A stretch of DNA of 64,000 nt from Salinisphaeraceae bacterium (GTDB taxonomy: Bacteria; Pseudomonadota; Gammaproteobacteria; Nevskiales; Salinisphaeraceae). Numbering within the stretch: the first letter of the stretch is position 1; each line of letters starts with the position of its first letter. Shown piece by piece: positions 17,337-26,630 of this stretch. Position numbers and translations under genes: made by a program. Under the pieces are notes generated by a model that had not been told where the DNA came from, ran no database searches, and worked only from the letters and a program-made list of their open reading frames with translations. The stretch spans positions 1 to 64,000 of the forward strand of contig NYTH01000055.1 of NCBI GenBank assembly GCA_002683405.1. Direction: 5' to 3'.

Positions 17337-20300
17337 GCTCAGCACCACATCATGACAGAGCCTGCCGACATTTCGCCTTCGCCGATGGCGCCGGGTCTGC
17401 GCACGCAGGCCGGTCGTCTCATGCGCCTGCACACCTCGCTGGGCGCTGATTGTCTGCTGGTCGACAGTTGGCAGGGCCGCGAGGCGCTGAACGAAGATTT
17501 CGATTTCGCCCTGGACTGCGTCAGCGAGGATGCCGGTCTGGACCTGCAGCGACTGCCGGGACAGCCCGCCACTTTCGAGTTGCTGCAGGCTGACGCCTCG
17601 CTGCGAAGCTGGCACGGGATCATCGAGCGCATCGAGTACCGCGGCAGCGATGGCGGGCTGGCCCGCTACCATCTGCGCCTGCGTTCCTGGCTGGTCCTGC
17701 TGGCCCAGCGCAGCAACTATCTGTTGTTTCAGGACTGCAACGCGCTGGATATCGTCCAGCGCATCTGCGCGGCCTATCCGCAGAGTCGGCTGAGTATCGA
17801 TGTGCGGCGCACACTGCCGCAGCGCGCCATCTGTACCCAGTACGGGGAAACCGATCTGGCCTTTCTGCTGCGACTGCTCGCCGAGGAGGGTCTGAATTTC
17901 CGGCTGACGCAGGAAGCGGGGGATGCCTGGCTGGAGATATTCGATCGCGACGCGCCGCTGCCCGAGATGCACCCGGCGACGCTGCGTTTCAGCCGCGCCG
18001 CGGCAACCCAGTCATACGATGCCGTAACCGCCTGGGCCGCTCATTCGGAAATCGCGCCGGATCGCGTCACCCGCTCGGTCTGGCACCGTCGGGCGCTGCG
18101 CGGCGAGGCCGGCTCCGCCGACACGCCTGACGCGCTCGCGCAGTCGCTGCTGCTGGAGCACTATGAGGCCGGCCGCGGCGGACCCGCCTACGAAGCAAGG
18201 GACGAGCCCGCCGAATCGCGCCTGGCGGCGGACGCTCGGCTCCGGCTTGACCAGTTGCGGCTGGCGTCGCGCATCGCGCACGGAGCGGGCAACGCTCGCC
18301 AGATGGCTGCCGGCCAGGCGTTTGCGTTTCGCGGTCATTTTCAGGCCAACGGGCGGTACGTGGCGCTGTCGGTCGAGCACGCCGCCACCAATAATCTGGG
18401 GCTCGACCCGAGCGTTCATGCGTCGCGCCAGGTCGATCCGGGACGCTACGTCAATCGTTTCGTGGCCGTGGTCGACTCGGTTGCGCTGGCGCCGCCGCCG
18501 CGGCCCAAACCCGCGCCCGCCGGTCCGGAAACCGCCCTTGTTGTCGGCGTGCGGGGACGCGTGCTGACCAGTGACCGTGATCACCGCGTCAAGATTCAAT
18601 TTCACTGGCAGCGCGGTGAAGCGCCGAACCCGGGCGGATTCTTGATCGCCGGCGGCAACGCCCCCGGTAACGCCGGTTCAGGCCTTTGGGTTTCGGTGGC
18701 CGAGCTGCTTGCAGGGCCGAACTGGGGCAGCGTGTTCACGCCGCGAATCGGCAGCGAGGTGCTGGTCGACTATCTCGACAATGATATTGATTCGCCCCAG
18801 ATCATCGGTCGCCTGCACAACCCGGTCAGCGATTTTCCGTGGGCACCCGAAACCCATCCCGGCCTGTCCGGCATACGCAGCACCGAAGCAAGCGAAACCG
18901 GCACCCGGCGCAATGAATGGCTGGTGGACGATACGCCCGGCCGTATCAGCCACAGTCTTTATGCCAGTCAATGCCACGCCGGGCTGCAGCTCGGGCATCT
19001 CAAAGACCGGCGGCCACGGGGTACCGGCCCGGCGCGCGGCACCGGCTTCGAGCTGGCGACAGACGGCTGGAGCCATCTGCGTGCGGCGGAGGGTCTGCTG
19101 CTCAGCACCGCGATGCGGCGACAGGGCCGCTCCGGCAGCATGGACAACCGTGCCGCGGTGGCGCAGCTGCATGCGGCGCAATCGCTGGCGGATTCGCTGG
19201 ATGATGCGGTGGCCTCTGCCGGGCTGAACCCGGCGGCCTCGCGGCCGCTGCCCGCGATGCTCGACGCGCTCGACCCGGCGCGGCAGGGGCATTACAAGGC
19301 CGACGTGGGTGGGCAGAGCCCGCTCAAACATCAGGCCGGCTCGCGCAAAGCCGGTCAGCCTGCCGAGCGTCCCGTGCGGCCGCACCTGCAGTTCGACGCC
19401 GCCCGTGACTTCTTTCAGTGCACGCCTGGCGCCGCCGTGCACGCCGCCGCGGGTAATCAGCAACTGCTGGCCCAGGACAACATGCTGTTTGCCGCCGCAC
19501 AGACACAGCAGGCCGTCAGCGGTCTGGGCAGTCAGTTGTTCACGCACCGGGGCGGCGTGCGAGCCGTGGCCGGTCGGGGGCCGGTGTCGCTCCGGGCGCA
19601 TGACGGCGAGCTGGATATCCAGGCCGACGGCGTCGTTTTAATCAGCAGTCAGCAGGCGGGCATCGACATCCAGGCGAAGGAGTTGATCAGCCTGACGGCA
19701 GGCCAGTGCCAGATAGAACTCAACGGCCCCAACATCAACATCAGCTGTCCCGGTGTATTCACGGTGCAAGGCGCAGCGCATCAATTCAAAGGGCCCGCAA
19801 GTGATGTCGCGAGTCTGGACGATTCGGCCGCGAAAAGCCCGGGCGTGTCGCCGGCGAATATCGGCGCGCGTCCTGGGCCTGAAGAACCGGGGCAGGGTGT
19901 GGCCGCCAGGCAGCAGGCCAGCGCCGCCGATACGCAGACAGAACCGGCCTTCGCGACGGCCGAGCACGACACCGAAGATCGCCAGCCCAGGTCACCCGTC
20001 GTTTTCCACATCGTCTCGCAGCACGTTCTGCTGTCCGAATTGCTCGACGAGCTTTATGCCGATCAGAAGCCCGGGCTCGCCGGTCACATCCGCTCGATCA
20101 ATCCCCAGTTGAAATCGGACATGCTGCTGCCCGGACAGCTCGTATTGCTGTCGGAGCCGGACGCCCTACCGGACCCGCCGGATGCGCTGGCCCGCGCGCA
20201 ATCAGCGGCGCAGCAAGCCGAAGACGCCCGCATCGAAAACGGGCAGGACGCCAGCGACATCGCCATGGCGCACTGGGACCTGCTTGATGATCTGTCGCGG

Positions 20301-20984
20301 ACAGGCTCGGCCGGTGTCGGGTTGTTCGCCAGCGCCACCGGCAAGAAGCTGGGCGCGGTGCAGAAGGTGCTCAACGACGTGGAATCGCTGCATATCCAGC
20401 AGTTCGCCCGACACGGCAATCTGCGCCACCCCGAATTCTTCGCCGCGCGGCGCGCCCTGTTCGCGCAGCTGGACACCGCGCTGGGCCAGCTTACGTTGCG
20501 GTACACCGGTTTCCCCGATTCCGCCAAGGTCAAGGCTCAACTCGGGCTGTCGTCAAAGTCGATTGCGCACGCCTGGACCGAGGCGGGTACATCATCCGGC
20601 GGCATTCCCGGCTACGCGGAAAATTACACCCGGATCACTCGATACGCTAAATACATCAAGGCCGTGGGCCACGTCGGTATCGCGCTGGACGGCGTAACGA
20701 GCGTGTCCCGGGTCAGGGAAGCCTGCACGGTGGGCCGTGAAGCGGAATGCCCGGAGGTCGCGTTTGCGGAAGGCGGGAGACTGCTTGGGAGTATGGCCGG
20801 TGGCTGGTTCGGCGCATCAGGCGCATATTTGGCATGTAGCGTGGCCTTTTCAGTGCCTAGCGGCGGAGCCAGCTTTCTCGGATGTGCATTGCTGGCTGGC
20901 GGTATTGGTGGAGCTGCTGGCGGCACGCTTGGTGGAAATCTGGGGTACCGGTCGGGTAGAAAACTTTGGGATATTTCTAATTGA
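17334..20984 (+). CDS. vgrG: VgrG with C-terminal LysM-like and glycine-zipper toxin extension
   Basis: 1216 residues; the start could instead be ATG 17352. Residues 1-830 form a T6SS VgrG spike: a gp27-like part, an OB/gp5 part with 'GRVLTSDRDHRVKIQFHWQ', a DUF2345 region, and a terminal beta block ('QCQIELNGPNINISCPGVF'). A Pro/Glu-rich linker leads to a LysM-like unit (886-935, 'INPQLKSDMLLPGQLVLLS'), then about 200 helical residues, and finally a hydrophobic Gly-rich segment (1146-1208, 'LLAGGIGGAAGGTLGGNLGY') typical of pore formers. No T6SS core genes are in the window. The stop overlaps the start of the next gene, a small membrane protein likely to be the immunity protein. Confidence 0.85.
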   Translation: MAQHHIMTEPADISPSPMAPGLRTQAGRLMRLHTSLGADCLLVDSWQGREALNEDFDFALDCVSEDAGLDLQRLPGQPATFELLQADASLRSWHGIIERIEYRGSDGGLARYHLRLRSWLVLLAQRSNYLLFQDCNALDIVQRICAAYPQSRLSIDVRRTLPQRAICTQYGETDLAFLLRLLAEEGLNFRLTQEAGDAWLEIFDRDAPLPEMHPATLRFSRAAATQSYDAVTAWAAHSEIAPDRVTRSVWHRRALRGEAGSADTPDALAQSLLLEHYEAGRGGPAYEARDEPAESRLAADARLRLDQLRLASRIAHGAGNARQMAAGQAFAFRGHFQANGRYVALSVEHAATNNLGLDPSVHASRQVDPGRYVNRFVAVVDSVALAPPPRPKPAPAGPETALVVGVRGRVLTSDRDHRVKIQFHWQRGEAPNPGGFLIAGGNAPGNAGSGLWVSVAELLAGPNWGSVFTPRIGSEVLVDYLDNDIDSPQIIGRLHNPVSDFPWAPETHPGLSGIRSTEASETGTRRNEWLVDDTPGRISHSLYASQCHAGLQLGHLKDRRPRGTGPARGTGFELATDGWSHLRAAEGLLLSTAMRRQGRSGSMDNRAAVAQLHAAQSLADSLDDAVASAGLNPAASRPLPAMLDALDPARQGHYKADVGGQSPLKHQAGSRKAGQPAERPVRPHLQFDAARDFFQCTPGAAVHAAAGNQQLLAQDNMLFAAAQTQQAVSGLGSQLFTHRGGVRAVAGRGPVSLRAHDGELDIQADGVVLISSQQAGIDIQAKELISLTAGQCQIELNGPNINISCPGVFTVQGAAHQFKGPASDVASLDDSAAKSPGVSPANIGARPGPEEPGQGVAARQQASAADTQTEPAFATAEHDTEDRQPRSPVVFHIVSQHVLLSELLDELYADQKPGLAGHIRSINPQLKSDMLLPGQLVLLSEPDALPDPPDALARAQSAAQQAEDARIENGQDASDIAMAHWDLLDDLSRTGSAGVGLFASATGKKLGAVQKVLNDVESLHIQQFARHGNLRHPEFFAARRALFAQLDTALGQLTLRYTGFPDSAKVKAQLGLSSKSIAHAWTEAGTSSGGIPGYAENYTRITRYAKYIKAVGHVGIALDGVTSVSRVREACTVGREAECPEVAFAEGGRLLGSMAGGWFGASGAYLACSVAFSVPSGGASFLGCALLAGGIGGAAGGTLGGNLGYRSGRKLWDISN

Positions 20985-21373
20985 ACGCCTCAGAATTTTT
21001 AATTTTTGGAATGGGGCTCATTTTTCTTTTTTGTGGCTTTGGCGGGTTTATTATCGCTGCCTATCTTCACTTGGCGCGCGGCAGAAGTGTGGAGCTCGCT
21101 CTGCACGGCGGTAATGAGGCCTATGTGGAGGCGATCCGGCATGGAGGGTTGCCGCTCGGGACCATGCGAGTCATTCATCATGGAGGGCTTTTTCTTTACC
21201 GTTCGATTTGTGGACGCTCAATTTCCCGTTGGTACCCTGATGCCGACCTCGGGAAAATCGATCAGATCGACTATTTCTTATATTGCCTCGTCGCAGCGAT
21301 AGGACTCGTTGGTTTTGTAATGGTGGCAATAGCCTCCGGCTTAAGCCTATTCATGGGGAACGCCGAAATCTGA
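20981..21373 (+). CDS. putative membrane immunity protein 1
   Basis: 130 residues from a TTG start that shares TTGA with the vgrG stop. Two TM helices (about 6-28 and 98-122) flank a soluble loop with 'AAYLHLARGRSVELALHGG' and 'TMRVIHHGGLFLYR'. It is similar to the next gene. DNA here is clearly AT-richer than the neighbourhood (24 of 60 bases are G/C at 21001-21060), a sign of recent transfer. Location, coupling and membrane topology point to immunity against the pore-forming VgrG tail; this is inferred. Confidence 0.7.
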   Translation: MNASEFLIFGMGLIFLFCGFGGFIIAAYLHLARGRSVELALHGGNEAYVEAIRHGGLPLGTMRVIHHGGLFLYRSICGRSISRWYPDADLGKIDQIDYFLYCLVAAIGLVGFVMVAIASGLSLFMGNAEI

Positions 21374-21517
21374 GTCGTTGGAATTGCTGATCCCGCTCCC
21401 GTATATCTTGCATTCTGCTAGGCACCGCGGTTTTCTACCTTGAGACCGCTTGTTTGCGGCCCGGTCGCGGATAAGTTGTTCGCTGCTCGGCACCAGGCTG
21501 TGGAAGGCAATGGATTG

Positions 21518-21916
21518 ATGAACAGCGAATTATTCACCTTGGTTGTGATTGCGATTGGCGGGCTATCCGGCATGGCTTCGCTGGCGCTCGCAGCCTACCT
21601 GCATATCATGCGCGGCCGGGAGGTCGAGCTGGCGCTCAGCGGCGGCTTGCAGTCTCACGTAGAGGCGAGTCGCGCTGGCGGTCTTTACTTTGACGTCATG
21701 CGCGTCGTGCATCACGGCTACTTCTTCATGCACCGTGGCCTAGAGGGCGAGGCCGCGAAGCGTATGTACCCCAACGCCAGATTCGATCAGATCAGTCCGC
21801 GCGACTATTTCCTCTATCGCCTGGCGGCCGCCCTCAGCCTGCTTGGCGTCATCCTGATGGGTGGCGGCTACATTCTGGGACGCGCCACCGGAATGATTGA
21901 AGAAACCATCTTCTGA
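21518..21916 (+). CDS. putative membrane immunity protein 2 (paralogue)
   Basis: 132 residues from ATG 21518, with GGAAGG about 10 bases upstream; the frame to 21440 lacks support. It shares the layout of the previous gene: TM helix, 'AAYLHIMRGREVELALSGG', 'VMRVVHHGYFFMHR', 'PRDYFLYRLAAALSLLG', second TM helix. Its GC content is closer to the chromosome than that of the first copy. A second immunity gene may protect against related toxins from other strains. Confidence 0.65.
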   Translation: MNSELFTLVVIAIGGLSGMASLALAAYLHIMRGREVELALSGGLQSHVEASRAGGLYFDVMRVVHHGYFFMHRGLEGEAAKRMYPNARFDQISPRDYFLYRLAAALSLLGVILMGGGYILGRATGMIEETIF

Positions 21917-22004
21917 CCGGCCTGTCCGTCTTGGGCGCAGACGTTCGACTCGTCGGCCGGCCCATGCCGTGACGGCATCGGGTTTAATGCCTGAAGCGTG
22001 GCGT

Positions 22005-22685
22005 TTAGCCCGGCCCGCCGTCGCGGTAGTTCTGGGCGCCGACAATCATGGCGCGAAAAAGGATGACGGTTTCGCGGGAGAGTTCGCCGGCGGTCAGGCC
22101 CGTGTCCTCGACCAGCCATTCCACGATCAGCTCGGTCATCATGCCGACCAGCCCGACGCTGGGGAAATGGTAATTTCTAGCCGGTAGAAGGCCGGCCTCA
22201 TGGAGTTCGTCACAGTAGGATTCGATGACGCTGGCCAGCTGATGCAGCGCTTCGCGACGGCGGCGCTCCATGGCGGGGCTGACGCCGACGCTTTCAAGGC
22301 AGATCACGCGGGCGCGACGGGCATCGTCCAGCAGGTAGAGCGTGCCGCCGCCGATCGCGTTGCTGACGCGCTTGGCAAGCGGCTCGTCGCCGTCCAGCAT
22401 CGAATTGGAAATCTGCTGGCCCAGACCCTCCATAATCTGGTCGAAAATGGCGCTCAGCAGTTCCTCGCGACCCTTGAACTGCTCGTAGAAATGTCGCGTG
22501 GCCACCTTGGCGGTGGTGCAGATCAGCTCGATGGGCGCATTCGCGTAGCCACGCTCGCCAAATAGCGCCAGCGCGGCATCGAGCAAGCGCTGTCTGCGCT
22601 CGGCCTGCAGTTGCTCCGGCGTGCGTCCGCGATAGCGACGTCGGTTGTTGCCGCTGCCAACGGACTCAGATTTTACGGTTGCCAT
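22005..22685 (-). CDS. TetR family repressor of the fadE operon
   Basis: 226 residues. The N-terminal helix-turn-helix reads 'LFGERGYANAPIELICTTAKVATRHFYEQFKGREELL'. The C-terminal ligand domain is typical in length and unassigned. It is divergent from fadE, and the gap between them holds two identical palindromes around a strong promoter. The natural ligand is probably an acyl-CoA or fatty acid, as for other TetR regulators of beta-oxidation (for example PsrA or FadR of Bacillus). That is inference from context. Confidence 0.88.
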   Translation of the reverse strand: MATVKSESVGSGNNRRRYRGRTPEQLQAERRQRLLDAALALFGERGYANAPIELICTTAKVATRHFYEQFKGREELLSAIFDQIMEGLGQQISNSMLDGDEPLAKRVSNAIGGGTLYLLDDARRARVICLESVGVSPAMERRRREALHQLASVIESYCDELHEAGLLPARNYHFPSVGLVGMMTELIVEWLVEDTGLTAGELSRETVILFRAMIVGAQNYRDGGPG

Positions 22686-22736
22686 GGGTAGTTCTTTTAG
22701 GTCGCCTGCACGGCAGTATACCTGACTCCATCAATG

Positions 22737-22754
22737 AGGAAAGACATCTTTCCT
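22737..22754. promoter_or_regulatory. operator O1 (TetR-type palindrome)
   Basis: AGGAAAGA-CA-TCTTTCCT is a perfect inverted repeat lying 5 bases upstream of the -35 box of the fadE promoter and 52 bases from the tetR start. It has the same half-sites as the second copy at 22790. Confidence 0.8.
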
Positions 22755-22759
22755 GTAAT

Positions 22760-22788
22760 TTGACATCGAGCGATGGTTTGATTAAATT
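22760..22788 (+). promoter_or_regulatory. fadE operon promoter
   Basis: TTGACA (22760-22765), a perfect -35, is followed after 17 bases by TAAATT (22783-22788), a fair -10. The expected transcription start falls inside operator O2, so bound repressor would block initiation. Confidence 0.7.
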
Positions 22789-22789
22789 C

Positions 22790-22807
22790 AGGAAAGATTT
22801 CTTTCCT
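22790..22807. promoter_or_regulatory. operator O2 (TetR-type palindrome)
   Basis: AGGAAAGA-TT-TCTTTCCT repeats the O1 half-sites exactly and differs only in the two central bases. Centre-to-centre distance to O1 is 53 bp, about five helical turns, so both sites face the same side of the DNA. It covers the expected +1 of the fadE transcript. Confidence 0.8.
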
Positions 22808-22857
22808 ATGCGAGCCGAAGCGGGCGCGCATGTCTTCCAGTGAGCGGGAGTTCAACC

Positions 22858-25350
22858 ATGTTTACGCTAGTCGCATTCGTCGCGGTCATCGGCCTTTACT
22901 GGGCTCTGCTGTATCGCGGGATGAGCCTGAAAGCCTTCGCCGGCGTCACGGCGGCGGTTGTTGCGGGCCTTTATTTCACCGGCGCCATCGGTGGCCTCGC
23001 GGCCGCGCTCGTTGCTGTGCTGGTGATAGCGCCGGCCGCGTTGCTCAGCGTGGGTTCGGTACGTCGTGCGCTGCTCACCGGGCGAATCTACAAGGTGTTC
23101 CGGTCGATCATGCCGGAAATGAATTCCACCGAGAAGGAAGCGCTGGAAGCCGGCGACGTCTGGTGGGAAGGCGAAATGTTCCGCGGCAAGCCGGACTGGA
23201 GCAAGCTGCTGGATTTCCAGTACACCCAGCTGACCGCCGAAGAGCAGCGCTTTCTCGACAACGAAACGTCCGAGCTGTGCGGCATGATCGACGACTGGCA
23301 GGTGCATTTCGAGTTGAAGGACCTGCCGGAGGAAATCTGGGACTACATCCGTGAAAAGGGCTTTTTCGCCATGCTCATCTCGAAGGAGCACGGCGGCCTG
23401 GGCTTTTCGGCCTTTGCCCAGTCCTGCGTGGTATCCAAGATTGCCACGCGTTCGCTGACTGCGGCGGTGACCGTCATGGTGCCCAACTCGCTCGGCCCGG
23501 GCGAGCTGCTGGTGCACTACGGTACGCCGGAGCAGCAGAAGCGCTGGCTGCCGGGCCTGATTTCCGGCAAGGAAATCCCCTGTTTCGCGCTGACCGGTGT
23601 GGAAGCCGGTTCGGACGCCACCGCCATGCCAGATACCGGCGTGGTGGAAAAACGCGAAATCGACGGGCGGGAAGTCCTGGGTCTGCGCCTGAATTTCAAC
23701 AAGCGCTATATCACTCTGGCGCCCGTCGCCACGCTGGTGGGGCTGGCGTTCAAGCTGGAAGATCCGAACGGCCTGCTGGGAGATACGGACAAGGTCGATT
23801 ACGGCATTACCTGCGCCCTGATTCCCGCCGACACGCCCGGTGTGGACACCGGCCGGCGGCACTATCCGGGCGCGGCCTTCATGAACGGACCGGTGCGCGG
23901 CAAGGACGTGTTCGTGCCGCTCGATTCAATCATCGGCGGCCCGGAACAGGCGGGTGGCGGCTGGCGCATGCTGGTCGAATGCCTGTCGGCCGGCCGCGGC
24001 ATTTCGCTGCCGGCGCTGTCCACCGCCACCGGCAAGGGTATGTACGGCGTAACGGCCGCCTACAGCCGCGTGCGTCGCCAGTTCGGCGTGTCGATTGGCA
24101 AGTTCGAGGGTGTGCAGGAATCCATGGGCCGGATCGGCGGCTACGCCTACATCATGGAAGCGTCGCGCAATCTGACGGCCAGCGCCGTGGACCACTGCTC
24201 GCCGTCGGTCGTCACGGCCATGATGAAATACCACATGACCGAAATGATGCGTGAAGTCCTGAACGACTCCATGGACATTCACAGCGGCAAGGGCATCCAG
24301 ATGGGGCCGCGCAATTATCTGGCGGCGCCCTACCAGGCCGCGCCGGTGGCCATCACCGTGGAAGGCGCGAACATCATGACGCGCAACCTCATGGTCTTCG
24401 GCCAGGGCGCTATCCGCTGTCATCCGTACACGCTGCAGGAGATGGAAGCGGCCAACAATCCGGACTACAACGCCGGGCTGGCCAGTTTTGACGAGGCCTT
24501 CATGGGGCACATCGGCTACGCCATCAACCGCGCGGTACGTGCCTTCACGCTGGGTCTGACCGGCGGGCGGATTGCATCCACGCCGGTGGACAGTCAGCTG
24601 AAGAACTACTACCGCGACCTGGAGCACTTTTCCGCGTCACTTGCCTTTGCCTCGGACGTGGCCATGGGCACGCTGGGCGGTGCGCTGAAGTTCAAGGAGC
24701 GCATTTCCGCGCGCCTGGGCGACATGCTGTCGCACCTGTACATGGCGTCGGCCGTGCTCAAGTACTACGAGGCCAACGGCGCCACCGATGTGGATGCGGC
24801 GCACGCCACCTGGGCGCTGGAGCATCATCTCCATGAAATCGAGAATGCCCTGTATGAAGTCTCGAAGAACTTCCCGGTGCCGGGTGTGGGCGGTCTGCTG
24901 CGCACGGTCTGCCTGCCGCTCGGGCGCCGCTTCGACGGGCCTTCGGATGCGCTCAACGCCAAGGTCTGCGAATACATGATGAGTGGCCAGCCGGCCGACA
25001 ATCTGGTGCAGCGTTTCGGCTACGACATGTACCTGAACCCGTCCGAGCACGACCCCAAGGGCATCCTGCTGCTGGCGGTCGAAAAGCTCGACGCCATCGA
25101 GCCGGAATACGAGGCGCTGCTCAAGGCAGTCAAGAAGGGCGATATCAAGGCTGCCGACATTGACGGGCAGCTGGCCCAGGCGGTGGATCAGGGCCTGTTC
25201 AGCCAGGCCAAGGCGGATGCGATTCGCGAGTACGATTGTCTGCGCTACGAGATCATCTGCACGGATGACTTCACCCAGGAATACATCAAGCAGCCGCTTG
25301 ATCTGGTCGGCGAGCACGTCGGCGAGGGCGGCCTGCGCGCCGCCTCCTGA
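22858..25350 (+). CDS. fadE: acyl-CoA dehydrogenase FadE
   Basis: 830 residues from ATG 22858 (GGGAG site; a GTG at 22840 is less likely). Two N-terminal TM helices precede the dehydrogenase: 'KEHGGLGFSAFAQS', 'CFALTGVEAGSDATAMPDTG', 'GVSIGKFEGVQESMGRIGGY', and a C-terminal DUF1974-type region. Length and the membrane N-terminus match E. coli FadE, the first beta-oxidation enzyme for medium and long acyl-CoA. It is the first gene of a six-gene operon and is likely repressed by the divergent TetR protein through O1 and O2. Confidence 0.95.
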   Translation: MFTLVAFVAVIGLYWALLYRGMSLKAFAGVTAAVVAGLYFTGAIGGLAAALVAVLVIAPAALLSVGSVRRALLTGRIYKVFRSIMPEMNSTEKEALEAGDVWWEGEMFRGKPDWSKLLDFQYTQLTAEEQRFLDNETSELCGMIDDWQVHFELKDLPEEIWDYIREKGFFAMLISKEHGGLGFSAFAQSCVVSKIATRSLTAAVTVMVPNSLGPGELLVHYGTPEQQKRWLPGLISGKEIPCFALTGVEAGSDATAMPDTGVVEKREIDGREVLGLRLNFNKRYITLAPVATLVGLAFKLEDPNGLLGDTDKVDYGITCALIPADTPGVDTGRRHYPGAAFMNGPVRGKDVFVPLDSIIGGPEQAGGGWRMLVECLSAGRGISLPALSTATGKGMYGVTAAYSRVRRQFGVSIGKFEGVQESMGRIGGYAYIMEASRNLTASAVDHCSPSVVTAMMKYHMTEMMREVLNDSMDIHSGKGIQMGPRNYLAAPYQAAPVAITVEGANIMTRNLMVFGQGAIRCHPYTLQEMEAANNPDYNAGLASFDEAFMGHIGYAINRAVRAFTLGLTGGRIASTPVDSQLKNYYRDLEHFSASLAFASDVAMGTLGGALKFKERISARLGDMLSHLYMASAVLKYYEANGATDVDAAHATWALEHHLHEIENALYEVSKNFPVPGVGGLLRTVCLPLGRRFDGPSDALNAKVCEYMMSGQPADNLVQRFGYDMYLNPSEHDPKGILLLAVEKLDAIEPEYEALLKAVKKGDIKAADIDGQLAQAVDQGLFSQAKADAIREYDCLRYEIICTDDFTQEYIKQPLDLVGEHVGEGGLRAAS

Positions 25351-25369
25351 CAAGGTATCCAGCAAGCCC

Positions 25370-26623
25370 ATGAATCGCACCCTGCTCGGGGCCCAGCTCG
25401 TTCGCATACCGAACGATCTGGGCCCCGTCACCGATATCGATCATGCCAGCGAGGCTGGCGACGGCGGACTGTCATCGGGCGCCGTCGAAGCCATCTGGCA
25501 AGCCACAGAAAAGCTTTACCGTAGCGGCGCCTACCCGGGCATCAGCCTGTGCCTGCGCCGCCGCGGCGAGGTTGTCCTCAACCGCAGCCTCGGCCATGCC
25601 GCGGGCAACGGGCCGAAGGACTCGGCCAAGGTCCCCAAGCGCGTGTTGCAGACCGACGCGCCGATCTGTCTGTTTTCGGCGTCCAAAGCCATTACGGCCA
25701 TTCTGGTACACAAGCTGGCCGAAGAGGGCGGGGTCGACCTGGACGCGCCGGTTTCGCACTACCTTCCGGCGTTCGCCGCCAACGGCAAGAGCACCACCAC
25801 GGTGTCGCGCGTGCTGGCCCATCAGGGCGGCTTCCCCATGTTCAATCTGCCGGACGAGGAACGCTCGCCCGAGCGCCTGCTGGACTGGGACGCCTGCATC
25901 GAGACCATCTGCGCGGCACCGCCCGAGAAAAGCCGCAAGCGGCGGCTGGCCTATCACGCGATTACGGGCGGTTTCATCCTGGGCGAAATCATCCAGCGCG
26001 TCACGGGCGGCAGCCTGAGTGACTATCTGGACGCGAAGATTCGCAAGCCCATGGGCATGCGGCACTTCACCTTCGGGCTCGACGAGACCGATCGCAACCA
26101 CGCGGCGCTGAACTATGCGGCCGGTCAGCCGGTGCGCTTCCCCATTTCGGGGTTTCTCGAGCGGGCGCTCTCCGCGCCGTTCGATGAAGTCATTTCGGTG
26201 TCCAACTCCGACATCTTCTTCGACGCCGTCATTCCCGCAGGCAACCTCTACGCCACGGCTGAGGAGTTGTCCCGCTTCTACCAGATGCTGCTGGACGACG
26301 GGATGTGGCAGGGCAAGCGGCTGCTCGACAGCGACACGGTCGCCCGCGCCATCCGGCCCGCCAATCCACTGAGCTTTGACCACACCCTGAAGCTGCCGAT
26401 GCGCTATTCGGAAGGCTTCATGCTGGGCGCCAACCCCTTCGGCATGTACGGGCCCATGACGGCAGAGTGCTACGGCCACCTGGGCTTCATGAACATTCTC
26501 GGCTGGGCCGATCCGCGTCGCGAAATCGCCGCGAGTCTGCTGGTCACGGGCAAGGCCGTGCTTGGCGGCCATCTGCTGGCGCTGGGGGAACTGCTCAGCA
26601 GCATCGCCTGGCAATGTCGCTGA
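25370..26623 (+). CDS. beta-lactamase-fold serine hydrolase (esterase)
   Basis: 417 residues from ATG 25370, 19 bases after the fadE stop. It belongs to the class C beta-lactamase/EstB superfamily: SxxK motif in 'CLFSASKAITAILVHKLAE', a Tyr motif in 'LAYHAITGGFILGEI', and a third motif in 'CYGHLGFMNILGWADP'. There is no signal peptide, so it is probably cytoplasmic. Placement between fadE and a lipase-like gene suggests an ester or lipid substrate rather than an antibiotic. Confidence 0.85.
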   Translation: MNRTLLGAQLVRIPNDLGPVTDIDHASEAGDGGLSSGAVEAIWQATEKLYRSGAYPGISLCLRRRGEVVLNRSLGHAAGNGPKDSAKVPKRVLQTDAPICLFSASKAITAILVHKLAEEGGVDLDAPVSHYLPAFAANGKSTTTVSRVLAHQGGFPMFNLPDEERSPERLLDWDACIETICAAPPEKSRKRRLAYHAITGGFILGEIIQRVTGGSLSDYLDAKIRKPMGMRHFTFGLDETDRNHAALNYAAGQPVRFPISGFLERALSAPFDEVISVSNSDIFFDAVIPAGNLYATAEELSRFYQMLLDDGMWQGKRLLDSDTVARAIRPANPLSFDHTLKLPMRYSEGFMLGANPFGMYGPMTAECYGHLGFMNILGWADPRREIAASLLVTGKAVLGGHLLALGELLSSIAWQCR

Positions 26624-26630
26624 GCTGCCG

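Noticed and set aside
17334-21916. Full type VI secretion cluster
   Set aside because: Only vgrG and its linked small genes are present; no sheath, baseplate, TssM or Hcp genes appear in the window.
25160-25369. Upstream extension of the esterase gene
   Set aside because: It overlaps the end of fadE in another frame and lacks a ribosome site; ATG 25370 lies right after the fadE stop.
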